Shown: positions 1 through 7,716 of the stretch, piece after piece | Layout: each line of letters opens with the position of its first letter | Numbering within the stretch: position 1 is the first letter of the stretch | Assembly (NCBI GenBank): GCA_947584825.1 | Contig: CANPWR010000009.1 | Coordinates: forward strand, 1 to 24,902 | Source: an uncultured Clostridia bacterium | GTDB taxonomy: Bacteria > Bacillota > Clostridia > Oscillospirales > Ruminococcaceae | Reading direction: 5' to 3' | DNA: 24,902 bases | Notes under the pieces: generated by a model | The model's input: only the letters and a program-made list of their open reading frames with translations | What the model was told of the DNA's origin: nothing | Databases searched by the model: none | Made by a program: the position numbers and the translations under genes

Positions 1-686
1 TTATTCATATCATTCAATCTAATTTTTATGCCAAAAGCACGCAGAAATAATCGAGCAACAGCAATATCAAATTTTCGGTTTTTTCTGTCCTTGGCATATA
101 ATTTATTAAGTGCATTTGAATCAACTACAGGCAGTTCAAATTTATTTCTTCTCTGTTTATTATTATATTTCTTTGGAGAAACATAATCAGAACTTGTTCT
201 AATTGACTGATTGTAAAAAGATACAGCACCGTCCCAAATTGTTTTCAGTTCGGAATTATCCAGTGGAGGACTACACCTTTCTGATTCATTGATAAATGAC
301 TGATACGCCATGGTATCCTTATCCCCATATCTTGTAAGTACACGCAAAGCAAAATGGTGCAATGTGGTGTTGCGTTGTCCCTCTGGAATAATATTTTTAT
401 TCTTTGACGAATGTCTAACAGACTTCTCTCTATCAATATCGACATGAACAGTTTTCATGAAATCGTATAAAAGCATGTCACCTGAATAGAATTCTACCTG
501 AGGATTTTCCACTCCATAAAAGAAACGTGCAGCGTCTTTGGCATTTTGGTCAAACGGCGTAAAATATCTGCAAACTGCTTTCTGTAAATCCTCCACACAT
601 TTTATAGTCATTCTATACGGATATTTGGTATTTCTAGCATTCTCACGGTCATTATTGTAATGCAATGTCATATTAATATCATTCAT
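1..686 (-). CDS. Element-borne primase with PriCT-1-like domain (3' end cut by window edge)
   Basis: An open frame reads leftward from ATG at 686 to the window edge without a stop (228 codons seen). A GGAGG lies 9 nt upstream of the ATG, which fixes the start. Residues about 103-160 (IIPEGQRNTTLHHFALRV, then ESERCSPPLDNSELKTIWD) match the Primase C-terminal 1 (PriCT-1) pattern: a Pro-Glu-Gly-x-Arg-Asn start, then a helix with ERC-x-PPL, then an acidic helix ending in a Trp. In known families this domain sits in primase or primase-helicase proteins of phages, plasmids and integrative elements, behind the catalytic domain or before a helicase. No catalytic primase motif is visible in the part present, so the call rests on this domain. 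The gene is read in the same direction as the truncated sigK beside it and is probably cargo of an element integrated there. Moderately sure of the family; exact role unknown. Confidence 0.6.
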   Translation of the reverse strand, partial: MNDINMTLHYNNDRENARNTKYPYRMTIKCVEDLQKAVCRYFTPFDQNAKDAARFFYGVENPQVEFYSGDMLLYDFMKTVHVDIDREKSVRHSSKNKNIIPEGQRNTTLHHFALRVLTRYGDKDTMAYQSFINESERCSPPLDNSELKTIWDGAVSFYNQSIRTSSDYVSPKKYNNKQRRNKFELPVVDSNALNKLYAKDRKNRKFDIAVARLFLRAFGIKIRLNDMN

Positions 687-940
687 TGTTAACGTCCTCC
701 AATAATACCATTCACATTCTAATTTACCATAGCACATAATTACAAGGCGTTTACGAGGTTTTATCTCCAACAATATAATTCATTATAATTTTATAAAACC
801 CTTCAAAAAGCATAGTTAGATTAGGTGTAAGCCATATTTGAATAACAAACATCTCTTTCAACTGCTTGTCCCTTATCAAAATTAAAAAAATGAATGGTCG
901 CTTTAAATTTTTTCTTATACCATCCATTTATAATAAGCTA
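1..940. mobile_element. Putative end of a skin-like element integrated in sigK
   Basis: Sequence from the window start to about 936-950 is unlike the housekeeping DNA that follows: it carries a mobile-type primase gene and an AT-rich 230-bp stretch without a gene (687-914). It meets sigK exactly where that gene loses homology to its family (after ISRSYV-x-x-I). In Bacillus subtilis and Clostridioides difficile, prophage-like skin elements interrupt sigK and are excised by a serine recombinase during sporulation. The other end of the element, the recombinase gene and the missing sigK 3' fragment would lie left of position 1 and are not seen, so this is an inference. The exact junction cannot be placed without the second end. 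Confidence 0.45.
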
Positions 941-1580
941 TTTTATATACATACGACCTTGAAATACCAAACTTTTTTGCAATCTCCCTCTGTGTAAGCG
1001 GAACTGCTCCGTATAAGCCGTATCTTAGAGTAATGATCTCACGTTCTCTGTCGTCAAGACATTTCGGGAGAAATGTATAAAGCTGTCCCGATTTTATTGA
1101 AATATCAATTTGATCTATAATTTCAATGTCCTCAGAAATTATATCCATTAAGGTTAGTTGGTTTCCGTCCTTATCAGTATCAATAGGCTCGTCAAAATAA
1201 ACCTCTCCTGCCGATTTTTTCAAAGACCTGAAATGCATCAGAATTTCATTTTCAACACATTTGCTTCCGTAGGTTGCAAACCGTGTTCCCTTAGTGTAGT
1301 CAAAAGTTGATACCGCTTTTATAAGTCCTATCGTTCCTATAGAAATAAGATCCTCCTGATCACTTGAGTTAGAATAGTATTTTTTCACTATATGTGCAAC
1401 CAGCCTTAAATTATGCTCAATCAGCTTTGTTCTTGCAGAATCATCTCCCTCCTCCATTCTGCTAAAGCATTCTCTTTCTTCCTTTGCAGACAGCGGTTTG
1501 GGAAATGCTCCGTTTCTTTCAAGGTGAAGTGCAAAATATAGGCAGTTTGAAAGAATCATTTCAATTAAATGTGCAAACAT
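915..1580 (-). CDS. sigK: Sporulation sigma factor sigma-K, C-terminally truncated
   Basis: The 221-residue product is sigma-K, the late mother-cell sigma factor of sporulation. A hydrophobic N-terminal stretch (residues 2-20) resembles the pro-sequence that is removed from pro-sigma-K in other species. Region 1.2/2 motifs are clear: AFPKPLS, LIEHNLRLVAHIVKKYY, EDLISIGTIGLIKAV, FATYGSKCVENEILMHF. Region 4 begins LDDREREIITLRYGLYG and TQREIAKKFGISRSYV (190-211). In the family the recognition helix continues SRIEKRAL and about 25 further residues; here the protein ends YKIAYYKWMV and stops. Homology is lost at about nt 936-950, next to a probable mobile element. The missing end is not found in any frame of 687-914. 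The start at 1580 has an AAGGGG Shine-Dalgarno that lies in a hairpin. The gene lies 89 nt after dtd on the same strand. As it stands the helix-turn-helix would be incomplete and the factor probably inactive until restored. Confidence 0.85.
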   Translation of the reverse strand: MFAHLIEMILSNCLYFALHLERNGAFPKPLSAKEERECFSRMEEGDDSARTKLIEHNLRLVAHIVKKYYSNSSDQEDLISIGTIGLIKAVSTFDYTKGTRFATYGSKCVENEILMHFRSLKKSAGEVYFDEPIDTDKDGNQLTLMDIISEDIEIIDQIDISIKSGQLYTFLPKCLDDREREIITLRYGLYGAVPLTQREIAKKFGISRSYVYKIAYYKWMV

Positions 1581-1582
1581 AA

Positions 1583-1620
1583 AAACACCCCTTTAGTATG
1601 TTTATGAAAAAGAGGTGTTT
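1583..1620 (-). promoter_or_regulatory. Hairpin sequestering the sigK ribosome binding site
   Basis: Arms 1609-1620 and 1583-1594 form a 12-bp stem with a 14-nt loop in the minus-strand RNA. The pair at 1613/1590 is U-G in the minus RNA but would be A-C in a plus RNA, so the fold favours the sigK strand. The 3' arm contains the sigK Shine-Dalgarno (AAAGGGGUG) and ends 2 nt before the ATG. U residues follow the stem, so it could also act as a weak terminator for read-through from dtd. Confidence 0.55.
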
Positions 1621-1669
1621 GTCTATTCAATTATTAAGCTTTTCATTATTATGATTAAAAACGGATTTA

Positions 1670-2131
1670 CTACTGCCTCTTAACTATTTCATCGCTGTCA
1701 AGAATTATTGTAAAAGGTCCGTCATTTACTAAGCTTACCTTCATATCTGCCCCGAAAATTCCGTTACAAACCTTTGTGTCAATCTTTTCACGGCAGCGTT
1801 TCAGAAAGTACTCATAAAGCTTGTTTGCCTTTTCGGGATTTCCGGCTTTTATAAAGCTAGGCCGGTTTCCCTTTCTGCAATCTGCATACAAAGTAAACTG
1901 AGATACAACCAAAATCTCTCCTTTTACATCCTTAATGGATAGGTTTGTTTTTCCGTTTTCATCAGAAAAAATTCTTAGATTTATCATCTTATCGCATAGC
2001 TTCTCACATTCAAATTCCGTATCTGTATCACAAACACCCATCAAGACTAAATATCCCTGTGATATTTCCCCTATAATTTTACCCTCAACAGTTACGTCGG
2101 CACTTTTGACCCTTTGTATTACAAGTTTCAT
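1670..2131 (-). CDS. dtd: D-aminoacyl-tRNA deacylase
   Basis: The 153-residue protein hydrolyses D-amino acids (and glycine mischarged on tRNA-Ala) from tRNA in the cytoplasm, a translation quality-control step. It opens with MKLVIQRVKSADVTV and carries the two family active-site signatures, SQFTLYADCRKGNRPSF at 77-93 and NDGPFTIIL at 136-144 (usual form N-x-GPVT; Phe replaces Val here). Length is typical. The open frame continues 24 codons upstream, but the ATG at 2131 has AAGGAGAG about 5 nt ahead and matches the family N-terminus, so this start is preferred. In many Firmicutes dtd follows relA; here it stands alone with sigK downstream. A good promoter lies at 2168-2196. Confidence 0.95.
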   Translation of the reverse strand: MKLVIQRVKSADVTVEGKIIGEISQGYLVLMGVCDTDTEFECEKLCDKMINLRIFSDENGKTNLSIKDVKGEILVVSQFTLYADCRKGNRPSFIKAGNPEKANKLYEYFLKRCREKIDTKVCNGIFGADMKVSLVNDGPFTIILDSDEIVKRQ

Positions 2132-2167
2132 TTTTCTCTCCTTATTAATTAATAGTATTCCATAAAC

Positions 2168-2196
2168 ATAATACCACAGCAATCTAAAATAATCAA
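2168..2196 (-). promoter_or_regulatory. Sigma-A type promoter of dtd
   Basis: Read on the minus strand: TTGATT (2191-2196), a 17-bp spacer and TATTAT (2168-2173), 37 nt before the dtd start. Spacing is ideal and both boxes are one or two bases from consensus. It diverges from the promoter at 2227-2255. Confidence 0.65.
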
Positions 2197-2226
2197 TAAA
2201 CACACTTTGATCATTACAAACTAATA

Positions 2227-2255
2227 TTGAAAAACTAACATATTTGTGTTATAAT
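2227..2255 (+). promoter_or_regulatory. Sigma-A type promoter of the DUF6106-acpS-nnr operon
   Basis: TTGAAA (2227-2232), a 17-bp spacer and a perfect TATAAT (2250-2255), 32 nt before the start at 2288. AGGAG at 2273-2277 is the ribosome binding site of the first gene. Confidence 0.7.
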
Positions 2256-2287
2256 TTAGTAAAATAAAAATTAGGAGCATAGAATTT

Positions 2288-2776
2288 ATGGATAGCTTTA
2301 AAGAACAGCTTGTAACCAGAAGACCGGATAATACTGTTTTTATAAAAAGATCAGGAATTTTTATTGCCGCACTGCTAATCGCAGTATTGTTGTTTATATT
2401 TCTTAATGTTCTGTCAATAGTACTCATAGCTCTGCTCTTTTTCGGTGCATATTATCTTATTAAAAGTTTCGACGTTGAATATGAGTATATATGTACAAAC
2501 GGCGATTTGGATATTGACAAAATAACAGCTAAAAGCAGAAGAAAAAGACTTATCTCCGTTGATTTGAAAAACACTATTGATTTCGGTCAGATAAACGGTG
2601 AAAACCTTAAAAAGGAATACAGCATCGTTGATTCTACATCAGGTGACAGTGAAGATGAATCATATTTTATAGTATATAAAGACACGAAATACGGAATGTG
2701 CAATATTCTGATTACGCCAAATGAAGATATGCTCGAAACCATAAAAACCTATCTTCCCCGCACTATTAGGAGATAA
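2288..2776 (+). CDS. Small membrane protein, probably DUF6106 family
   Basis: A 162-residue protein with a short cytosolic start, two adjacent hydrophobic segments (about residues 24-42 and 43-60) forming a membrane hairpin, and a soluble C-terminal domain of about 100 residues. The segment FDVEYEYICTNGDLDIDKITAKSRRKR just after the membrane hairpin resembles the uncharacterised Firmicutes family I recall as DUF6106; I cannot confirm the match by search. No catalytic motif is seen. The gene is the first of a run with acpS (2-nt gap) and the NAD(P)HX repair gene, and its last codons contain the acpS Shine-Dalgarno, so the two are translationally coupled. Function unknown. Confidence 0.8.
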   Translation: MDSFKEQLVTRRPDNTVFIKRSGIFIAALLIAVLLFIFLNVLSIVLIALLFFGAYYLIKSFDVEYEYICTNGDLDIDKITAKSRRKRLISVDLKNTIDFGQINGENLKKEYSIVDSTSGDSEDESYFIVYKDTKYGMCNILITPNEDMLETIKTYLPRTIRR

Positions 2777-2778
2777 TA

Positions 2779-3156
2779 ATGTACTCAGTAGGAATTGATA
2801 TTATAGATATTGAAAGAATTAAAAAAAGTGTATCAAGCGACAAATTCGTATCAAGAGTGTTTTCAAAAAAGGAACTCGACTATTTCTCCTCTAAAAAAAA
2901 TCCATATCCGTCTATGGCTGGAAGCTGGGCAGCTAAAGAAGCCTTTTCAAAAGCTCTCAGCACAGGGGTAAGAGGCTTTAGTCTAAATGAGGTTTCAGTC
3001 CTGCATAATGACTTCGGCGCTCCCTTTCTGGAACTTTCAGGCAAGGCTTTAAAAATTGCCAAGAACTTATCCTTTTCTGTCAGCATAAGCCATACCGATA
3101 CACTTGCAACAGCTGTCGTTATTGCATATACGCTAGAAAAACATGCTGTTAAATAA
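2779..3156 (+). CDS. acpS: Holo-[acyl-carrier-protein] synthase
   Basis: The 125-residue enzyme moves the 4'-phosphopantetheine group from coenzyme A to a serine of acyl carrier protein, which is needed for fatty-acid synthesis. It shows the three family signatures: the Mg-binding start YSVGIDIIDIERIK with Asp7, the central AGSWAAKEAFSKAL (47-60) with the metal-binding Glu, and the C-terminal SISHTDTLATAVVIA (102-116). Length is typical for AcpS. Its AGGAG lies in the last codons of the upstream gene. The gene downstream encodes the NAD(P)HX repair enzyme, a common acpS neighbour in Gram-positive bacteria. Confidence 0.97.
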   Translation: MYSVGIDIIDIERIKKSVSSDKFVSRVFSKKELDYFSSKKNPYPSMAGSWAAKEAFSKALSTGVRGFSLNEVSVLHNDFGAPFLELSGKALKIAKNLSFSVSISHTDTLATAVVIAYTLEKHAVK

Positions 3157-3183
3157 ACCTTATAATCACGAATGGAGATTATT

Positions 3184-4710
3184 ATGTCTAAAATATTGAC
3201 TGTCGAACAAATGGGATATGCAGAGAGAAATTCTGAAAATTACGGTGTTTCATTATCCGAGCTTATGAATAATGCCGCACTGTCCCTATGCAGAGAAATA
3301 ACAAATACTGCATACAAAAGAAATCTAAAAAATATTCTTATGCTTGTTGGCAGCGGAAATAACGGCGGAGACGGACTTGTCTGTGCAAATATTTTGATAA
3401 GCAACTCGCTTAATGTGAAGATAATCCTTGCTCAGGGGAACCCAAAATCAGAGCTTGCCAAATCGGCTATGAGCAGGCTTGATAAAAATGCAGAAATCGT
3501 CTCTATGAATGACGCAGACGCTCAAATCAATAAAGCTGATATAATAGTCGATGCAGTTTTCGGAACGGGATTTCACGGAAGTCTGCCTGATGATACAAAG
3601 TCACTTTTCAGCAAAGTAAGCGAATCAAATGCTGTAAAAATAGCCTGTGACTTACCTTCAGGAGTAAACGCAAAAAACGGATTTATCTCAGAGGGTACTG
3701 TAAAATGCGATTTCACCGTTTGTTTTCACGCCCTTAAGCTTGGTCTTTTACTATCTCCTGCAAAAGAATATTGCGGAGAAATTATAACTCGTGACATCGG
3801 GATACCAAATCAAGCAGAATCCCTTGATTTTGAAATCAAAAAGCTTGATAAACCTTTAGTAAAATCACTTTTACCGCCCAGACCTGACAATGCCCACAAA
3901 GGGACCTTCGGCAAGCTGTTATGTGTTTGCGGCTGTTCGGAATATAGAGGTGCTGCAGCGATTTCAACATCTGCTGCACTCCGCACAGGAGTGGGATTGG
4001 TAAATCTATGCTCTGTCAAAGAAGTTATCTCATCTCTGTCATCAAATATTTTTGAAGCGACTTACACCATGCTTGACAGCGATGAAAATGGATTTATTTC
4101 ATGCTATAACGCTGATAAGATCGTCGAACTTTCAAAAGGCTCAAACGCTTTATTATTGGGCTGCGGTCTTGGCAAAAACGCTCATACAGTCAGCCTTGTA
4201 AAAGAGATAATAGAGAATTGTGAAATTCCTATAATAATCGATGCTGACGGAATAAATTGCCTTTGCGAGAATATAAATGTACTAAAGAACACAAAGGCAA
4301 AGATAATTCTAACTCCCCATCCTGCCGAGTTTTCAAGACTTCTTGGAATTTCAGTTTCCGAGTTTTTAGAAAACAGGTTTGACCTGGTGAAAAAATTCAG
4401 TGATGAATACAATGTTACGGTAATATCAAAATCAACTCAAAGCATTGTTGTTTCGCCTGAATGTAAGAATGTTTATCTCTCAGATGTCGGCAACTCTGCT
4501 CTCAGCAAGGGAGGAAGTGGCGACCTGCTTGCCGGAATGACTGCGTCATTTATCTCACAGGGTATCGAGCCGATCTCGGCTTGTGCAATAGGACAATTCA
4601 TTCTTGGGCGCTCTGCGGAACTGCTATCACAAAGTATGTCAAAGAGATCTGTAATCGCAAGGGATATATTAGATATTTTGCCTTTCGTTCTCAAAGAAAT
4701 TGAGGATTAA
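3184..4710 (+). CDS. nnr: Bifunctional NAD(P)H-hydrate epimerase / ADP-dependent NAD(P)H-hydrate dehydratase
   Basis: The 508-residue fusion repairs hydrated NADH and NADPH: the N-terminal domain epimerises the hydrate and the C-terminal domain dehydrates it with ADP. The N-terminal YjeF_N domain (about 1-210) shows VGSGNNGGDGLV, AVFGTGFHGSLP and CDLPSGVNAKNG. The C-terminal carbohydrate-kinase-like domain (about 225-505) shows AHKGTFGKLLCVCG, ALRTGVGLVNL, LTPHPAEFSRLLG and the nucleotide-binding KGGSGDLLAGMTASF. An in-frame ATG exists at 3172, but the ATG at 3184 has GGAG 6 nt ahead and fits the family start, so 3184 is chosen. Last gene of the operon; a terminator follows. Also annotated nnrD/nnrE or yjeF in other species. 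Confidence 0.96.
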   Translation: MSKILTVEQMGYAERNSENYGVSLSELMNNAALSLCREITNTAYKRNLKNILMLVGSGNNGGDGLVCANILISNSLNVKIILAQGNPKSELAKSAMSRLDKNAEIVSMNDADAQINKADIIVDAVFGTGFHGSLPDDTKSLFSKVSESNAVKIACDLPSGVNAKNGFISEGTVKCDFTVCFHALKLGLLLSPAKEYCGEIITRDIGIPNQAESLDFEIKKLDKPLVKSLLPPRPDNAHKGTFGKLLCVCGCSEYRGAAAISTSAALRTGVGLVNLCSVKEVISSLSSNIFEATYTMLDSDENGFISCYNADKIVELSKGSNALLLGCGLGKNAHTVSLVKEIIENCEIPIIIDADGINCLCENINVLKNTKAKIILTPHPAEFSRLLGISVSEFLENRFDLVKKFSDEYNVTVISKSTQSIVVSPECKNVYLSDVGNSALSKGGSGDLLAGMTASFISQGIEPISACAIGQFILGRSAELLSQSMSKRSVIARDILDILPFVLKEIED

Positions 4711-4712
4711 AT

Positions 4713-4754
4713 AAATACCTGTGTACGGGAATGTCCTCATACACAGGTATTTTT
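4713..4754 (+). terminator. Rho-independent terminator after nnr
   Basis: Perfect 13-bp stem, 4713-4725 with 4740-4752, 14-nt loop, followed by a run of T (4750-4754). It starts 3 nt after the stop codon of nnr and separates it from the lipoprotein gene. Confidence 0.85.
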
Positions 4755-4772
4755 ATGAAAGGATGAACTGAC

Positions 4773-5282
4773 TTGAGAAGATTTTCAAAATATCTTATTT
4801 TTCCGCTTATACTGGTACTGTTTTTTATGATAGTCTCGTGCAAAAAGAATACAAAAGCAGCCACGCTGAAAATTCCCTACTCGTGTGAGCTTACAATAAA
4901 AAGCGACGACGAGGGGAGCGATACATATAAAGCCTCACTGTCAAGAAAGGAAAATAGCTGGCTTGTTACCTATACCGAACCCGAAAGTATCAGCGGTATG
5001 ATGATAACCTTTTCAAATGACAGCTATAAAATCAAGCTTGACGAACTTGAATTTGACGCAAAACGCGATGAGTTGCCTGACAGTGCTATCAGTACTATGA
5101 TAATATCAGCTTTGGATAAATCCACCCTCTCGACAAATGTTAAGTATAAAACAAATGACGGCTGCGTTATAGCGAACGGAACAGTCGGAGATAAGGACTA
5201 TGAACTGGTTTTTAAAGACGACATACCTCAATCGCTTAAAATATCAGGTTATACAGTTACTTTTTCAAACTTTAAATCATAA
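4773..5282 (+). CDS. Predicted lipoprotein of unknown function
   Basis: A 169-residue product starting at TTG 4773, with AAAGGATG about 8 nt ahead. Residues 1-22 form a lipoprotein signal: basic MRRFSKY, a hydrophobic core, and the lipobox IVSC, so Cys23 should be lipidated and the protein held on the outer face of the membrane. The mature part (about 145 residues) is predicted to be mainly beta strands with alternating hydrophobic residues (ELTIKS, SWLVTYTEP, MMITFSNDSYKIKLD, YELVFKD) and ends on a strand (ISGYTVTFSNFKS). The pattern recalls LolA/LppX-type half-barrels, but no diagnostic motif supports that. The gene stands alone between two terminators. Confidence 0.85.
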   Translation: MRRFSKYLIFPLILVLFFMIVSCKKNTKAATLKIPYSCELTIKSDDEGSDTYKASLSRKENSWLVTYTEPESISGMMITFSNDSYKIKLDELEFDAKRDELPDSAISTMIISALDKSTLSTNVKYKTNDGCVIANGTVGDKDYELVFKDDIPQSLKISGYTVTFSNFKS

Positions 5283-5284
5283 AA

Positions 5285-5320
5285 AAGAGTACAAACAAAT
5301 TTGTTTGTACTCTTAATTTT
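5285..5320. terminator. Bidirectional terminator between convergent genes
   Basis: A perfect 30-bp palindrome (5285-5299 with 5300-5314) with A residues before it and TTTT after it (5317-5320). It lies 3 nt after the lipoprotein stop and 22 nt before the stop of the convergent surface-protein gene, so it can end both transcripts. Confidence 0.85.
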
Positions 5321-5335
5321 ATGCCTTATAATTTA

Positions 5336-7483
5336 TTATTTTCTTCTCTTTCTTGATACAACATATCCTGCACCCAGAACAACCATCAATGATGCTGCAA
5401 CTGCTGCACCGCCTGCTGTAGCCGGGTTCTCGGAATTATTTTCGCCGTTTGAAGCACCGTTTTCACTTGTTGTTATTGCGTCGCCCCATTCAACCGTAAA
5501 CTCAACTGTGAGCTCTTTCCACTCTTTCTCTATAGCAGCATAGTCATCCTTAGCTCCCTTTGAAAGTGCCTGTGGTGAAGCGTCTTTAGCGCATGTTCCG
5601 TCAGTGCTCGTATATGCACCCTCAGGAATTTCAGTTGCTTCTGAATCATAAAGAGGTACAGTTACGTTTGTCTCGTCAACTGCCAGATTGTAAGGAACGC
5701 CTGTAAGCTTTTGCTTTTTACCATCGAGTTTGACCTCGTTTACTGTAACTGTTGCGTTTTCATGCTTTTTAAGCAAGCCTTGAATCTCAAGATCGCAATC
5801 AGCTAAGCCCTTTGCCTTACCGTCACATTTAGCCTTGACTGTGTATGTCTTGCCGTTACCCTTTTCAGATGTAACAACGTCAACTGTCTTAGCATTGACA
5901 TTTCTGTAGTTCTTTCCGTCATTATACCACTGATATTTTCCAGATGTATCCTTAAACTGGAGATATCCATAGCCTGCCGATTTGTCAACCTTTTCTTTAA
6001 CTTCCTTAAGGTTATCAATAGCTGCTTTCAATTTTGCTGTAGCAGCGTCAATCTGAGCCTGTGTAATATTTTCGCCGCTTTCATATCTTGTTTTTAAATC
6101 CTTTGCTTCTTCAACAGCTTTCTCAAGAGCCTTCCAGCTCTTTTCTGTGTACTTTGTAAAGTCCATTCCCTCTGCTGTTTCAACGTAACCGTTAAGCTCT
6201 CCCCAAATTAGGATTCCAAGCTCTGTACATACTCCCTTAAGATCATCAACTGCTTTGTTAATAGCATTTTGAGCCTCTGAAATCAAAGACTTTGAAAGTG
6301 ACTTGTAACTTCCGTATTTATCAAATACACTCTTTGCTGAATTGTATGCGGTAACGAGCTTTTCCTTGATTTGATCAATTGTCATTGATGGATTCTTTGC
6401 CTGAACAGATGCCAGACTGCTTTCATCGTTAAGAATCTTTGATACTTCTGTAAGCACGTTCTCTAAAGGCTTTGATACAACCTTATTCATCACGCTGTCT
6501 GGTGCATTTACGTTGAAAGTTATTTCCATTCCATACTCTGGTAAGAACTGACAACCCTCATATCCTGTTTTGGTAAATTGACTGTTTGCATTCCCGGTAA
6601 ATCCTGAGATATGGAATGCATCGAGCTGATTCGCATTATTCGTATACTTCTTGTCTATATTTATTACTTCACCAGTTTCATCAGCTACTTTTCCATTCTC
6701 TCTCCAAATGTTTGTAAATGTATATGATGTATATGATGTATTATCATCTATCTTAGTTGCTCCGGTTACCCAATAATCTGTTGAAATTGTTTTATAAGGA
6801 GTTTTCTTTTCAAACTCTTCCTTTGTATTATAAAGCTTAAGAACAGGATTACTGATTGTAACGCCATCTTTTTCTGGGATATTTGAAGTAATATGGAGGA
6901 TACTTATACCATTTCCATAATCACCGTCATAATTAGTTGCAGAATCCAACTTAAAGTTATAACCTTGAATACCTACTGTATATGTACCGTTGTTACCTAC
7001 CTTAGCGTCATTAAGCTTAGCATATTCCTTAATACCGCTTTTACCTTCGTTCTCTCCATAGTATAATCCTGCAGGTCCATATGCTGCATGGCTGGTTGAT
7101 AAAGCAACTCCATTTGCATCCTTTTCGATAAGTGCATATCCACCGCTGTATAAATGTGCCCATGTACAATACTTATTGATACCGTCAATAAATTGTTTAT
7201 TGACATTCATAATTCTTGTACCATTATCACCTTCAGTATCGCCAATAGCATTACGGTGAGTAAATGATCCGGTTTGAACACATAGTCCCATGTAATAATC
7301 GCCTGAAGTTAATGAATACGGCTTATCCATAAAGTCAAAATCATCTGAATCTGCTCTGCTCTGACCTGTTTCAAAACCGTCTTGAAACGGCTTTGCATTC
7401 AAATCAGCAGAAGCTGAAAAGCTAAGCGATGATACAACGATAGCCGCAGCCGCTGCACCTGAAATTAATCTTTTGAATTTCAT
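5336..7483 (-). CDS. Large secreted surface protein with FIVAR domain and C-terminal sorting-like signal
   Basis: The 715-residue product has a signal peptide (MKFKRLISGAAAAAIVVSSL, cleavage likely after SASA-26) and a C-terminal anchor: NPATAG at 686-691, a hydrophobic stretch 692-709 and RKRRK at the end. The layout is that of a sortase substrate, but the motif has Ala where the LPxTG class has Gly. Residues 30-330 form a large Tyr/Asn/Gly-rich domain, probably beta-sheet and binding in nature, that I do not recognise. Residues 335-430 and 441-497 are helical; the second matches FIVAR repeats (ITQAQIDAATAKLKAAID), which occur in wall-attached proteins. Residues 505-670 form another beta-rich domain. 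No dockerin, cohesin or catalytic motif is visible. AGAAAGGAAG before the ATG is the ribosome binding site. Likely an adhesin or substrate-binding surface protein. Confidence 0.85.
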   Translation of the reverse strand: MKFKRLISGAAAAAIVVSSLSFSASADLNAKPFQDGFETGQSRADSDDFDFMDKPYSLTSGDYYMGLCVQTGSFTHRNAIGDTEGDNGTRIMNVNKQFIDGINKYCTWAHLYSGGYALIEKDANGVALSTSHAAYGPAGLYYGENEGKSGIKEYAKLNDAKVGNNGTYTVGIQGYNFKLDSATNYDGDYGNGISILHITSNIPEKDGVTISNPVLKLYNTKEEFEKKTPYKTISTDYWVTGATKIDDNTSYTSYTFTNIWRENGKVADETGEVINIDKKYTNNANQLDAFHISGFTGNANSQFTKTGYEGCQFLPEYGMEITFNVNAPDSVMNKVVSKPLENVLTEVSKILNDESSLASVQAKNPSMTIDQIKEKLVTAYNSAKSVFDKYGSYKSLSKSLISEAQNAINKAVDDLKGVCTELGILIWGELNGYVETAEGMDFTKYTEKSWKALEKAVEEAKDLKTRYESGENITQAQIDAATAKLKAAIDNLKEVKEKVDKSAGYGYLQFKDTSGKYQWYNDGKNYRNVNAKTVDVVTSEKGNGKTYTVKAKCDGKAKGLADCDLEIQGLLKKHENATVTVNEVKLDGKKQKLTGVPYNLAVDETNVTVPLYDSEATEIPEGAYTSTDGTCAKDASPQALSKGAKDDYAAIEKEWKELTVEFTVEWGDAITTSENGASNGENNSENPATAGGAAVAASLMVVLGAGYVVSRKRRK

Positions 7484-7643
7484 AAAAATTCTTCCTTTCT
7501 TTGTGAAGTATATTCACGTAAATCTTCTTAAAGCAAATAATACACATAAGTTAAAAAGTTATTTGGACATAATTATCCCTATGTGTAACTCTACATAGTA
7601 TATTTTAACATAAAACTTTAACTAATGCAATGCTTACTTAAAC

Positions 7644-7692
7644 AAAAAAACACAACAAATTATAGGCATACTGCACAAAAATTTGTTGTGTT
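7644..7692 (-). terminator. Rho-independent terminator of the leftward small anchored-protein gene
   Basis: Arms 7681-7692 and 7649-7660 form a perfect but AT-rich 12-bp stem with a 20-nt loop. On the minus strand seven T follow (7644-7650). It lies 24 nt past the stop of the gene at 7717-7998. The rest of the gap 7484-7716 should hold the promoter of the surface-protein gene; no clear -35/-10 pair is seen there. Confidence 0.65.
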
Positions 7693-7716
7693 AAAAAATC
7701 ATGAAATAAGATAAGC

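Noticed and set aside
245..445. 66-codon frame on the minus strand
   Set aside because: It is another phase inside the primase gene, whose own frame is open from 686 to the window edge with a good ribosome binding site.
5301..5543. 80-codon plus-strand frame over the end of the surface-protein gene
   Set aside because: Antisense mirror of the C-terminal anchor region, starting inside the bidirectional terminator.
7604..7614. 11-bp word TTTAACATAAA shared with 8936-8946 upstream of two surface-protein genes
   Set aside because: Too short and AT-rich to stand out from background in these intergenic regions.
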